Source: ZC4RG29 sp035304385 (lineage in GTDB: Bacteria > Bacteroidota > Bacteroidia > Cytophagales > Cyclobacteriaceae). From it: 64,000 nucleotides of DNA. Where the stretch lies: positions 124,001 to 188,000 of the forward strand of contig DATGQD010000041.1 in assembly GCA_035304385.1 (NCBI GenBank). Reading direction: 5' to 3'. This document shows, one piece after another, positions 16,833 to 25,927 of this stretch. The translations under genes were made by a program, and so were the position numbers. The first letter of the stretch is position 1. The number at the start of each line of letters is the position of its first letter. Below the pieces are notes generated by a model that was not told the origin of the DNA, made no database searches, and saw only the letters and a list, made by a program, of their open reading frames with translations.

Positions 16833-17714
16833 ATGCAGGAAATCCAAGCTTGCCCTGTCTGCGGAAATACGCATCTTCACGAATTCCTGCGCACGCGGGA
16901 TTATCATTATACACAGGAGGAGTTTGCCCTGAAGAGATGTGAGGCATGTACCCTGATCATGACATCACCGCGGCCCGATAATGAAAAACTGGCCGGCTAT
17001 TACACTTCGCCGGAATACCTGTCGCATGCCTCACGCCCCACAAGCCTTATCGGTCGCGTCTACAACCTCGCCCGGCACTTCACCATTCAACGCAAAGTCA
17101 AACTCGTCGAAGGGTCCCAGAAACCAGGAACCCTACTTGACTTCGGGTGTGGTACCGGCGAATTCCTCTTTCAGGCGCACAAGAAAGGCTGGAAGACGTA
17201 CGGCGTTGAACCGTCCGACGCCGCCCGAAACGTAGCCGCGGCACGCCTCCCGGACGTAACCCCAACCCTCCAGGATGTTCCACGTGGAGTATGCAATGCG
17301 ATAACACTCTGGCATGTACTGGAACACGTGCCCGACCTGCACGACACCCTCTCGGAACTTGCGGAAAGGCTCACACCCGATGGAACGCTCTTCATAGCCG
17401 TACCCAACATTGCCAGCGCCGACAGCCTCTACTACGGAGACAAATGGGCCGGTCTCGACGTGCCCCGGCATCTCTGGCACTTCAACCGCCAAAGTATGGA
17501 ACGCCTCTTGCAGGCAACAAACCTGAAACTCTCGCGTACAGTCTCAATGAAACTCGACGCCTACTACGTGAGCTTGCTTAGCGAGCGATATAAGAATAAC
17601 AACAGGCTTACCCCACGTGGTTACGTACGGGCTATGCGAACCGGTGTATTGTCCAACCGCGCCGCCCGGAAATCAGGAGAGTACTCCAGCCTCATCTATG
17701 TTGCCCGGAAATGA
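16833..17714 (+). CDS. Class I methyltransferase with N-terminal zinc ribbon
   Basis: A 293-residue protein. The N-terminus has four cysteines (CPVC at 7-10 and CEAC at 36-39) forming a likely zinc ribbon, followed by MTSPRP. Motif I, LLDFGCGTGEFL, is at about 101-112, and LWHVLEHVPDL near 152 is typical of the Methyltransf_23 group acting on small molecules or sugar/lipid substrates. The substrate cannot be told from the sequence. It starts immediately after the mnmG stop and overlaps the next gene by four bases (ATGA). A parS-like sequence lies within the coding region at 17276-17291. Confidence 0.85.
   Translation: MQEIQACPVCGNTHLHEFLRTRDYHYTQEEFALKRCEACTLIMTSPRPDNEKLAGYYTSPEYLSHASRPTSLIGRVYNLARHFTIQRKVKLVEGSQKPGTLLDFGCGTGEFLFQAHKKGWKTYGVEPSDAARNVAAARLPDVTPTLQDVPRGVCNAITLWHVLEHVPDLHDTLSELAERLTPDGTLFIAVPNIASADSLYYGDKWAGLDVPRHLWHFNRQSMERLLQATNLKLSRTVSMKLDAYYVSLLSERYKNNNRLTPRGYVRAMRTGVLSNRAARKSGEYSSLIYVARK
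17276..17291. promoter_or_regulatory. Imperfect parS-like site inside a coding region
   Basis: TGTTCCACGTGGAGTA matches the symmetric parS form TGTTCCACGTGGAACA at 14 of 16 positions; it lies about 2.4 kb from the parS pair and 2.1 kb from the DnaA-box cluster. Being in a coding region, it could be chance. Confidence 0.4.
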
Positions 17715-19441
17715 GATACGCACCCGTCGTCATACTCCTTGTTATTGCTGCATTCTCCCGCTGCGCACAGCAAACGACGCCCTCCGGCGGGCCGCGCGAT
17801 ACGATCCCACCCGTGCTGCTCCATGTCACACCACCCGACCAAACCACCGGCTACACAGGCCAGCGGATCACGCTTACCTTCGATGAAGATGTCATTCTCA
17901 ACAATCCAAGACAACAACTTCTCATTACACCCGCTGTCGGCACAGACTTCGAAATGACCGTTCGCCGCAAGACCGTCTACCTCGACCTCAACGCAACCTT
18001 ACGCGACAGCACCACATACACCATCAACTTTCGCGAAAGCATCCAGGACATCACCGAAAAGAACCCCACCCGCAACCTTCAACTCGCATACAGCACCGGA
18101 ACTTATATCGACTCCCTCTCCATCCAGGGCAATGTACATCACCTCCTCCGTGGCACACCCATCAAAGCGGCAACAGTAGCACTGTATGCTAACGCCGACA
18201 CCTTTAATATATTCAACCACCAACCCGAATACCTCACCATCGCCAACGACAGCGGAAACTTCCGCTTTCAAAACCTCAAGGGCGGTACCTATTATATCTA
18301 CGCCTTCGAAGACAAGAATAGAAATGCAACAGTCGACGCTCGCTCCGAACCCTATGGATTTCTCGCCAATCCCATCGAACTCACACCCGATACTTCCATA
18401 CACGTACACATTCCGCTGATCAATCTAGATGCGCGACCCCTCCGTATGATCAGTGCGCGACCTTACAACACCTACTTCAACATTCGTACATCAAAACTGC
18501 TCGCCGAATATTCGATAAACACCATAGAACCATCCGACACCACACGCCTCCGGCACACCTATGGCCCGGACCAGGCTAACATTCAAATCTACCTCCCACA
18601 AATCGCTGTCACCGACAGCATTCCCTTCCAGTTCACGGCAACCGACAGCATTGGACAACGCATTGATACACTGCTCTTCGCCAAAGTGTCACCCCGCCCC
18701 GCTACACCGGAAGCTTTCAGCATCTCCATTCAATCCGCTGAACTCGTACACCCACACTACGAGCTAAATGCTACCATCCGGGCCAACAAACCTATTCGCT
18801 CGATTACCTACGACAGCATCGTCTACTTGCTCGACTCAACCACTACAATTCCCCTGACGCCTGAGGACTTCACCTTTACCGGACAGACGTCCGTCGCCCT
18901 GCACAAAATACTTTCAGCCGACTATTTCCCCGACCCGGAAACCGGTCCCGCGCCAGACGACTTTCGTGTCGCTCAACCCACCAGTGACAAAAAGATGATC
19001 AACCAATTCCGGTTCGGGACCGGCGCCATCATTTCTATAGAAAATGATACATCAGCCGCAACCCAGGTCAACACCGCAGTAAAGCGCCCTGACAACACCG
19101 GTGTACTTTCAGTCGCGATAGAAACCGACGACCCCAATTTCATTGTCCAACTCCACCGCAAAGACTACAGCCTGGTACAGGCAGTCATCAATCAGAAGAA
19201 AGTGACATTTCGCAATCTGGCCCCCGGCGACTACCTCATCGCTTACGTTTCCGACGCAAACGGCAACGGAAAATGGGATCCGGGAAGCTTCTTCCGCCGG
19301 GAACAACCTGAACCTGTCGTGTACTACCGCAACGAACAGGGTCTATCTTCCATTAACCTAAAGGCAAACTGGGAGCTGGGACCTTTGTTGATAACTTATC
19401 CGGAACCTGTGGATAATCCGGGCAATACTTCACCTCGCTAG
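17711..19441 (+). CDS. Ig-like-domain lipoprotein
   Basis: A 576-residue lipoprotein (signal ending FSRC, Cys18). The first 100 mature residues form a bacterial Ig-like (Big_5/SbsA-type) domain, with PSGGPRDTIPPVLLHVTPPD and ITLTFDEDVIL. Further beta-rich segments follow, including two stretches with a prealbumin-like or SdrD-like pattern (GTYYIYAFEDKNRNATVD; GDYLIAYVSDANGNGKWD). Probably an outer-membrane-anchored surface protein of unknown role. Strand composition is strongly C- over G-rich. It overlaps the upstream methyltransferase gene by four bases. Its last codons contain the first DnaA box of the proposed origin (19408-19416). Confidence 0.8.
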   Translation: MRYAPVVILLVIAAFSRCAQQTTPSGGPRDTIPPVLLHVTPPDQTTGYTGQRITLTFDEDVILNNPRQQLLITPAVGTDFEMTVRRKTVYLDLNATLRDSTTYTINFRESIQDITEKNPTRNLQLAYSTGTYIDSLSIQGNVHHLLRGTPIKAATVALYANADTFNIFNHQPEYLTIANDSGNFRFQNLKGGTYYIYAFEDKNRNATVDARSEPYGFLANPIELTPDTSIHVHIPLINLDARPLRMISARPYNTYFNIRTSKLLAEYSINTIEPSDTTRLRHTYGPDQANIQIYLPQIAVTDSIPFQFTATDSIGQRIDTLLFAKVSPRPATPEAFSISIQSAELVHPHYELNATIRANKPIRSITYDSIVYLLDSTTTIPLTPEDFTFTGQTSVALHKILSADYFPDPETGPAPDDFRVAQPTSDKKMINQFRFGTGAIISIENDTSAATQVNTAVKRPDNTGVLSVAIETDDPNFIVQLHRKDYSLVQAVINQKKVTFRNLAPGDYLIAYVSDANGNGKWDPGSFFRREQPEPVVYYRNEQGLSSINLKANWELGPLLITYPEPVDNPGNTSPR

Positions 19442-19712
19442 ATGGAAGGCTGACAAAATCAACGAACCCCTCCTGATCGTGTGGATCGATCCCCGGTTAT
19501 GCACACTAAAACACAACGCGAGATGCCAACAAACCGCTTGTCCACATTCTACATGCACCGTGGATAACCTTTCAAGTACTTGAACAACAAATCCTTAAGC
19601 GTGCCCCGGCTTCCACATAAATTAAACACGCCCGAAATACGTTATATTGTCCACATATCCACATGACTTATTATTCTTATTATATCTATAAATTAATATA
19701 TAATAAAAAGGC
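19397..19712. other. Probable chromosomal origin of replication (oriC)
   Basis: DnaA-box-like 9-mers (consensus TTATCCACA): perfect at 19408-19416 (minus), one mismatch at 19497-19505, 19538-19546, 19559-19567 (minus), 19647-19655 and 19655-19663, and a weaker one at 19480-19488. The last two adjoin an almost pure A+T stretch (19668-19709), a likely DNA unwinding element. The cluster fills the only large gap between two same-strand genes (19442-19662), lies 4.5 kb from two parS-like sites, and coincides with a change from C-rich to G-rich composition on the plus strand in sampled lines. dnaA is not adjacent, which is common in Bacteroidota. Confidence 0.75.
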
Positions 19713-21627
19713 ACTCTGGATTAGTGTACTGCTCCTCTCCGTTTGCCATTCTCTCAAGGCTCAGCAATCCCAGGACATTCAGATAGCCAATGAATACCTG
19801 CTGCAGGGGGAAAAACAAAAAGCGCTGGAACTCTATCGCGATCTCGCTAAAAGCGCGCGCAACCTGCCGGTAATCCATCACAATTACATGAGCGTGTTGC
19901 TCGATCTCGGGATGTTCGACGAGGCGAAGGATCACCTCAGAAAAGTGTCACGCCAGGATCCCGCCAATTTGCAATACAAGCTGGACCTGGGTCTCGTATA
20001 TGTCCGGTCAGGCGACACAAGCCGTGCGGAGAAGCATTTCGACGATCTCATTTCACAATACAAATCGAATGTCCAGTCCATCAAAATGATGGCCGACTAC
20101 CTTTCCGCCCGCTCCATGAACGAGTATGCCGTAAAGGCGCTTACCAGCTCGCGCAAGTTCCTGGGAAATCCCTATCTGTTCGGGCTCGAACTGGCCATGC
20201 TTTACCGGCTGCAGGGCCAGAAAGACAAAATGGTGGAAGAATACCTCAGCTATGTAACCCAGAGCTCGGCGAACATTCAGTACGTGAAGAATGTCATGCA
20301 GGCGCTCCTCACAAAGCCCGACGAACTTGAGAGCCTTGAGCGGATCCTATACGCGCGAATCCAGAAAAATCCGGATGTGGAGGTGTACTCGGACCTGCTC
20401 ATTTGGGTGACCATTCAGCAAAAGAATTTTTACGCCTCGTTCATCCAGGCCAGGGCGTATGACAAGCGCTACAAGCGGGAAGGCGAAAAGAGCATGGAGG
20501 TCGCCCAGGTTGCGCTGGACAACGAGGATTTTGCGACAGCGGCGCGCATCTACCGATACGTTGCGCGGGAGTACCCGGGCACCTCGAATTATCTGATGGC
20601 GCGGCTGGGTCTGATCCAAACCCGTGAAGCGCAAATCCGAAAGCATTATCCCGTGAGTCGCGATTCCGTTCAGATCCTTGTTGAAGACTACAAGAGCTTT
20701 ATCCAGCAATACCCGGACAACGCATACTCCCTGGAAGCCCGACGAAGCCAGGCCACACTTCACGCCATGTACCTCGACGAGAAGGACGAAGCCATTCGGC
20801 TCCTCGAGGAGTTGATTGCCAACACCAAGGCAACCCTTTATCTGCGTTCCAAGGCGAAATTGGATCTTGGTGATATTTACCTGCTCAAGGGTGAGCCGTG
20901 GGAATCGACTTTGCTCTATTCGCAGGTCGAAAAGGTCCAGAAGGAAAATCCGCTGGGCTACGAGGCCAAGTTAAAAAATGCGAAACTGTCCTATTTCAAG
21001 GGCGACTTCCAGCTCGCCCAGGAACACCTGGATATCCTCAAAGAGGCCACGACGCGGGAAATCGCAAACGATGCGATGGATCTCAGCATGCGCATCAAGG
21101 AGAATATAGCATTCGACTCCGTCGGAGAGGCATTGAAGGAATATGCTGCCATCGAGTTGCTGCTGTACCAGAATAAGATCGACGAAGCCCTGGCGGCCAT
21201 GGAAACGTTCCGGGCGGGCGGAACCAAGTGGGTGACTAAGGAAGCCGCATTTGCCATGAACCGTCCACCCCTTCAAACGCGGGGCGACTCCGCATTGGTA
21301 CAGGTAAGGTCCGCGGGCCAATTAGCCACCATTCTGGACGACGTATACTGGCTGGAATCGAATATCCGACTCCAAAAGGGCGAATTTCTGAAAGCCATAG
21401 ACCTGCTGCAGAAAATCATCACCGATTATGGTAACGACATCCTGGCCGACGACGCCCTCTTCCGCACAGGCGAGATCTACGAGCGCCAGTTGGGCGATCT
21501 CTCCAAAGCCATGGACGTCTATCGCGAGTTTCTGAACCGGTTTCCCGGAAGTGTATACGCCGCCGAAGCCCGGAAACGCTTCCGATCGCTCCGCGGTGAT
21601 TTCGGACCACCCACGCCTACGCCCTGA
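19663..21627 (+). CDS. Exported tetratricopeptide-repeat protein
   Basis: A 654-residue protein. The ATG overlaps a DnaA box, and the first 15 codons (Tyr-rich, MTYYSYYIYKLIYNKK) are the AT-rich part of the proposed origin; a signal-peptide core follows (ALWISVLLLSVCHSLKAQ, to about residue 34). No later ATG, GTG or TTG would keep the signal peptide, so this start is likely despite the odd N-terminus. The rest is helical with repeated TPR-like units (EYLLQGEKQKALELYRDLA; YKLDLGLVYVRSGDTSRAE; DALFRTGEIYERQLGDLSKA) over its full length, ending in a BamD/YbgF-like VYREFLNRFPGSVYAAEARK. Probably a periplasmic scaffold; function unknown. Confidence 0.8.
   Translation: MTYYSYYIYKLIYNKKALWISVLLLSVCHSLKAQQSQDIQIANEYLLQGEKQKALELYRDLAKSARNLPVIHHNYMSVLLDLGMFDEAKDHLRKVSRQDPANLQYKLDLGLVYVRSGDTSRAEKHFDDLISQYKSNVQSIKMMADYLSARSMNEYAVKALTSSRKFLGNPYLFGLELAMLYRLQGQKDKMVEEYLSYVTQSSANIQYVKNVMQALLTKPDELESLERILYARIQKNPDVEVYSDLLIWVTIQQKNFYASFIQARAYDKRYKREGEKSMEVAQVALDNEDFATAARIYRYVAREYPGTSNYLMARLGLIQTREAQIRKHYPVSRDSVQILVEDYKSFIQQYPDNAYSLEARRSQATLHAMYLDEKDEAIRLLEELIANTKATLYLRSKAKLDLGDIYLLKGEPWESTLLYSQVEKVQKENPLGYEAKLKNAKLSYFKGDFQLAQEHLDILKEATTREIANDAMDLSMRIKENIAFDSVGEALKEYAAIELLLYQNKIDEALAAMETFRAGGTKWVTKEAAFAMNRPPLQTRGDSALVQVRSAGQLATILDDVYWLESNIRLQKGEFLKAIDLLQKIITDYGNDILADDALFRTGEIYERQLGDLSKAMDVYREFLNRFPGSVYAAEARKRFRSLRGDFGPPTPTP
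19664..19709 (+). promoter_or_regulatory. AT-rich unwinding element with DnaA-trio-like triplets
   Basis: Four bases after the last DnaA box come five triplets TTA TTA TTC TTA TTA (19668-19682), matching the complementary reading of the DnaA-trio motif that loads DnaA onto single strands, then TATATCTATA and further A/T to 19709. The stretch also encodes the first 15 residues of the following TPR protein. Confidence 0.55.
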
Positions 21628-21660
21628 CTTTTTCCTGCATTTCCGGACCGTAAAATAATT

Positions 21661-21690
21661 TTGCATGTATTTAGTATGCATGCATAACAA
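21661..21690. promoter_or_regulatory. Possible MarR operator upstream of marR-fad cluster
   Basis: The gap between the TPR gene and the MarR-like gene contains the perfect palindrome ATGCATGCAT (21676-21685) and an outer pair TGCAT (21662-21666) / ATGCA (21676-21680). MarR proteins usually bind such short AT-rich palindromes in their own promoter. Inference only. Confidence 0.35.
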
Positions 21691-21723
21691 TTTTTGCTAG
21701 ATTCGTTCCTCTGATTGACGATC

Positions 21724-22173
21724 ATGAGGCGTGAGGAGACTGTCGACTACAACATCAAGGCCACCTGGCATGCGATAGCGCGCATGTACAACCAGCAAGC
21801 GGCCCGGTATGGTGCGACGATGTCGACAGGATTTGTCCTGCTGAATGTTGATGCTGAGGAGGGGACACCCGCAACGAAGATTGCTCCGCTGATGGGGTTG
21901 GAAGCGAGGAGCCTCACCCGCATTCTGAAGACCATGGAGGCTGATGGTCTCATATACCGGGCGCCGGATCCTAACGACCGACGGTCGGTGCGAATATTTC
22001 TCACGCCCGAGGGGCGCGAGAAGAAGGAGAAAGCGCGTGAAGTGGTGCTGTTGTTTAACAACACGGTTTTGCAGCAGGTAGCGCCGGAAAAGCTAAAAAC
22101 TTTTTTCGAGGTGCTGGCTGAGATTAACAAGGTAGTTGAAAGCCCCGATTTGTTCGAGGGCATCAACGCATAG
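21724..22173 (+). CDS. MarR-family transcriptional regulator
   Basis: About 149-152 residues; the ATG at 21724 (MRREETVDYN) is the best start, three codons after an alternative TTG at 21715. A winged helix-turn-helix is visible: MGLEARSLTRILKTMEADGLIYR followed by the wing PNDRRSVRIFLTPEGRE, at about residues 60-105. It sits 21 bases upstream of fadN on the same strand, so it most likely controls the fadNAE-like genes, sensing an acyl-CoA or fatty acid. The ligand is not known. Confidence 0.85.
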   Translation: MRREETVDYNIKATWHAIARMYNQQAARYGATMSTGFVLLNVDAEEGTPATKIAPLMGLEARSLTRILKTMEADGLIYRAPDPNDRRSVRIFLTPEGREKKEKAREVVLLFNNTVLQQVAPEKLKTFFEVLAEINKVVESPDLFEGINA

Positions 22174-22194
22174 GCAACGAATCCTTGTAAGGGT

Positions 22195-24588
22195 ATGAAT
22201 CGCTCAATACGCAAGGTAGCTGTTCTTGGATCGGGGGTGATGGGGTCTGCAATCGCGTGCCACTTCGCCAACATCGGTTGCAAGGTACTCCTGCTCGACA
22301 TGGTCCCTCGCGAACTGAACGACGAGGAGCGTGCGAAGGGTCTGACGCTGGAGCGTAAGCAGGTCAGAAACAGGATTGTAAATCAATCGCTTGAACGGGC
22401 TATCCGTTCTAATCCTGCCCCCCTGTACAACAAGGCGTTCGCCTCAAGAATCCTTACCGGCAATTTCGATGACGACATGGCCCTGATCAATCGCTGCGAT
22501 TGGGTACTCGAAGCCGTCGTCGAAAATCTTGAAATCAAGAAAAAGATCTTTGCCCAGGTTGAGAAGCACCGCAAGCCGGGTACGCTCGTCTCATCCAACA
22601 CCTCGGGCATTCCCATCTCGAGCATGCTGGAAGATCGGAGCGAAGATTTTCGCAAACACTTCTGCGGCACACACTTCTTTAACCCGCCGCGCTATCTCAA
22701 ACTGCTTGAGATCATACCCACCGCACATACCGATCCGGAGATTGTCAGTTTCCTTATGCGGTATGGCGACCTCTACCTCGGCAAGACTACCGTGCTTTGC
22801 AAGGACACGCCGGCGTTCATCGCGAACCGAATAGGCGTCTTTGGCATCATGAAGGTGATCCGAACGATGGAGGAATTGGGACTGACTATCGATGAGGTGG
22901 ACAAACTCACCGGTCCCGTTATTGGCCGTCCTAAATCGGCTACGTTCCGGACTTCCGATATCGTGGGATTGGATACGATGATCAAGGTGGCCAATAACCT
23001 GCATGCAGGGTTACCCGACGATGAGGCACGCGATGTCTTTCGCCCGACCGAGGCCATCCTGAAAATGGAATCGAACCAGTGGCTTGGCGACAAAACCGGC
23101 CAGGGTTTTTATAAGAAGACCAAAAACGCGAAGGGCCAGACTGAAATCCTTACGCTCGACCTGTCGTCCTTTGAATACAAACCGAAGGCCAAGTCGTCCT
23201 TTGCTACGCTTGAATCGACCAAGCCGATTTCCGAAGTGCGGAAGCGATTCAAGGTATTGCTCGACGGCAAAGACAAGGCAGGCGCGTTTTATCGCGAGAC
23301 ATTCTATGCGCTCTTCAGCTATGTGTCGCACCGGATACCGGAGATCGCGGATGAACTCTACAAGATAGACGATGCTATGCGCGCGGGATTCGGTTGGGAA
23401 GTAGGGCCGTTCGAAACCTGGGATGCAGTTGGGCTGAAAGAATCGCTGTCAGCGATGAAAGACGTTGCCGTCGCGCCCTGGGTTCGGGAGATGGTTGAGG
23501 CTGGTCATGACTCGTTCTACAGGGTGGAAGATGGCAAGCGTCAATACTACGATATCGCTACGCGTTCATACAAGGATATCCCCGGTCGCGATGCATTTAT
23601 CATCCTGGAGGATTTAAAGAACCGCATTGTATGGCGCAACGCCGAGTCGGCGATAACCAATCTCGGCGACGGCGTACTCAACTTCTCCTGGCATAGCAAA
23701 GGCAGCACCTTAAGCAGTCCCGTGATCGAGGGCATGAACCGGGCCATTGACCTGGCCGAAAAAGAATATGAGGGCCTGGTGATCGGACATCAGCAGGCCG
23801 ATTTCTCCCTGGGTGCAAACCTTGGAATGGTGTTCATGTTTGCCATAGAACAGGACTACGATGAGCTTGACTTTATGGTGCGGCAATTTCAACGCACAGT
23901 CATGCGGATCCGATACTCCAGCGTGCCGGTTGTTGTATGTCCGAAGGGAAGGACGCTGGGCGGCGGTTGCGAGATGACCCTCCATGCCGACCGCGTGCAA
24001 GCCGCCGCCGAATCGTACATCGGTCTTGTAGAGATTGGTGTCGGACTGATCCCGGCAGGCGGAGGGACGAAGGAAATGACAAAGCGGGTTAGCGACGCGT
24101 TTGAAGAAGGCGACGTCGAACTCAACGCATTGCAGAATGCTTTTATGACGATCGCGACGGCGAAGGTGAGTCTCTCCGCCGAAGAAGCGCGGGCCATGAA
24201 GATTATAAGAAGCAATGACCGGATCTCGGTGAATGTCGACCGTCAGCTTGCTGACGGTAAGGCCGCAGTACTCGATATGGCTGCAGCCGGATACACGATG
24301 CCGATCCAGGCAAACGACATTAAGGTGCAGGGACGTACAGGCCTCGCGCTGTTTCTGGCTGGCGTACACGGCATGCGTGAAGGAAACCACATCACCGAGC
24401 ACGACGCAAAGATTGCAACCAAGATTGCCCATGTAATGTGTGGTGGCGACCTGACCTCGCCGCAGCAGGTCAGTGAGCAATACCTCCTTGACCTTGAACG
24501 TGAGGCATTCGTCTCCCTATGTGGAGAAAGGAAAACGCTTGAAAGAATTCAGGCCGTGATTACCGGCGGAAAGCCGCTTAGAAATTGA
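22195..24588 (+). CDS. fadN: 3-hydroxyacyl-CoA dehydrogenase / enoyl-CoA hydratase (FadN type)
   Basis: A 797-residue two-domain beta-oxidation enzyme. The dehydrogenase is N-terminal (NAD loop LGSGVMGSAIACHFA at 11-25; SSNTSGIPISSM near 140; FCGTHFFNPPRYLKL near 160) and the enoyl-CoA hydratase C-terminal (LGGGCEMTLHADRVQA near 588; GLVEIGVGLIPAGGGT near 612). This order is that of Bacillus FadN and opposite to E. coli FadB. It converts enoyl-CoA to 3-ketoacyl-CoA in fatty-acid degradation. Upstream marR is 21 bases away; the thiolase follows after 155 bases. Confidence 0.92.
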   Translation: MNRSIRKVAVLGSGVMGSAIACHFANIGCKVLLLDMVPRELNDEERAKGLTLERKQVRNRIVNQSLERAIRSNPAPLYNKAFASRILTGNFDDDMALINRCDWVLEAVVENLEIKKKIFAQVEKHRKPGTLVSSNTSGIPISSMLEDRSEDFRKHFCGTHFFNPPRYLKLLEIIPTAHTDPEIVSFLMRYGDLYLGKTTVLCKDTPAFIANRIGVFGIMKVIRTMEELGLTIDEVDKLTGPVIGRPKSATFRTSDIVGLDTMIKVANNLHAGLPDDEARDVFRPTEAILKMESNQWLGDKTGQGFYKKTKNAKGQTEILTLDLSSFEYKPKAKSSFATLESTKPISEVRKRFKVLLDGKDKAGAFYRETFYALFSYVSHRIPEIADELYKIDDAMRAGFGWEVGPFETWDAVGLKESLSAMKDVAVAPWVREMVEAGHDSFYRVEDGKRQYYDIATRSYKDIPGRDAFIILEDLKNRIVWRNAESAITNLGDGVLNFSWHSKGSTLSSPVIEGMNRAIDLAEKEYEGLVIGHQQADFSLGANLGMVFMFAIEQDYDELDFMVRQFQRTVMRIRYSSVPVVVCPKGRTLGGGCEMTLHADRVQAAAESYIGLVEIGVGLIPAGGGTKEMTKRVSDAFEEGDVELNALQNAFMTIATAKVSLSAEEARAMKIIRSNDRISVNVDRQLADGKAAVLDMAAAGYTMPIQANDIKVQGRTGLALFLAGVHGMREGNHITEHDAKIATKIAHVMCGGDLTSPQQVSEQYLLDLEREAFVSLCGERKTLERIQAVITGGKPLRN

Positions 24589-24743
24589 CGTTAACCTAAA
24601 CGTGATGTACCGCGCAAGAGCAACCCGGGAGCACAAGACCTAAACGTAGCGACGATCTGTCGGCCAATGTGAAGTTGGCTACATTAAACATGTGCACGGG
24701 TTCTCTTGCTGTGGTATCATAAGGGTAAAAGATACAATCACCT

Positions 24744-25919
24744 ATGGACGCATACATAACGGCGGGATACCGGACGGCGGTAGGAAAAGCAAAGCGTGGC
24801 GGCTTCCGTTTCACGCGTCCGGATGACCTGGCTGCCGATGTTATCCGGCACCTGGTGAACTCGGTTCCTGGTCTGGAGCCACACATGATCGATGACCTGA
24901 TCGTAGGCAACGCCGTGCAGGAAGCAGAACAGGGCATGCAGATGGGACGCATGATCTCGCTGCTGGCGCTGGGTGAAGATATTCCCGGGATGGTGATCAA
25001 TCGTTATTGCGGTTCGGGCATCGAGGCAATACAGATCGCCTGTTCACGCATCCATGCAGGACTTGCAGACATCATCATTGCAGGAGGAACGGAGTCCATG
25101 TCGCTCGTTCCCGTTATGGGGTGGAAGACGGCATTGAACTACAAGATCGCAAAGGATAACCCCGACTACTATACGAGCATGGGCCTGACTGCTGAAGCGG
25201 TTGCGAAACAGTTCAACGTTTCGCGCGAAGATCAGGACGAGTTTGCTTACCACTCGCACATGAAAGCGGCTGCGGCCATTCGCGACGGCAAGTTCAAAGA
25301 TGAGATCGTGCCCATTACGGTGAAGGAGGTATACGTTGGCGAAGATATGAAACGGAAGACCCGTGAGTTCGTCGTGGATACCGACGAAGGGGTACGGGCC
25401 GACACAACACCTGAAGTGCTGGCAAAGCTGAAACCCGTGTTCGCTGCGGGCGGAACGGTGACGGCGGGGAATTCGTCCCAGACTTCAGACGGTGCTGCGT
25501 TTGTCCTGGTTATGTCAGAGCGCAAGATGAAGGAACTCAACCTCAAGCCCGTGGCCCGCATGCTGAGTTACGCGGTAGCAGGTGTCGAGCCCAGGATCAT
25601 GGGTATCGGTCCGGTGCGTGCGGTACCCAAAGCGCTTCAGTTGGCGGGGATGAAGCTTGATGATATCGATATCATCGAATTGAACGAGGCCTTTGCCGCG
25701 CAGTCGCTTGCCGTGGTACGTGAGCTTGGCATCGACCAGGCAAAACTGAATCCGAACGGAGGGGCTATTGCCGTAGGACACCCTTTGGGATCGTCGGGGG
25801 CACGCCTCACGGTTCAGATCCTGAACGAACTGAGGCGTCAGGGGAAGAAGTATGGGTTGGTTACCGCGTGCGTGGGTGGCGGCCAGGGAGTCGCCGGGAT
25901 ATACGAGTTATTGAATTAG
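24744..25919 (+). CDS. fadA: Acetyl-CoA acyltransferase (thiolase) FadA
   Basis: A 391-residue thiolase, normal length, cleaving 3-ketoacyl-CoA to acetyl-CoA and shortened acyl-CoA. The acylated Cys89 is in NRYCGSGIEAI; the base His346 is in GGAIAVGHPLGSSGAR; and Cys376 is in CVGGGQG. The 155 bases before it contain the 10-mer ACCTAAACGT twice as a direct repeat (24594 and 24638), possibly a regulatory site. It is followed eight bases later by the acyl-CoA dehydrogenase gene. Confidence 0.94.
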   Translation: MDAYITAGYRTAVGKAKRGGFRFTRPDDLAADVIRHLVNSVPGLEPHMIDDLIVGNAVQEAEQGMQMGRMISLLALGEDIPGMVINRYCGSGIEAIQIACSRIHAGLADIIIAGGTESMSLVPVMGWKTALNYKIAKDNPDYYTSMGLTAEAVAKQFNVSREDQDEFAYHSHMKAAAAIRDGKFKDEIVPITVKEVYVGEDMKRKTREFVVDTDEGVRADTTPEVLAKLKPVFAAGGTVTAGNSSQTSDGAAFVLVMSERKMKELNLKPVARMLSYAVAGVEPRIMGIGPVRAVPKALQLAGMKLDDIDIIELNEAFAAQSLAVVRELGIDQAKLNPNGGAIAVGHPLGSSGARLTVQILNELRRQGKKYGLVTACVGGGQGVAGIYELLN

Positions 25920-25927
25920 CATTAGCC

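Noticed and set aside
17606..17621. CCCACGTGGT sequence near 17613
   Set aside because: Only the central CACGTG hexamer matches parS; flanks differ.
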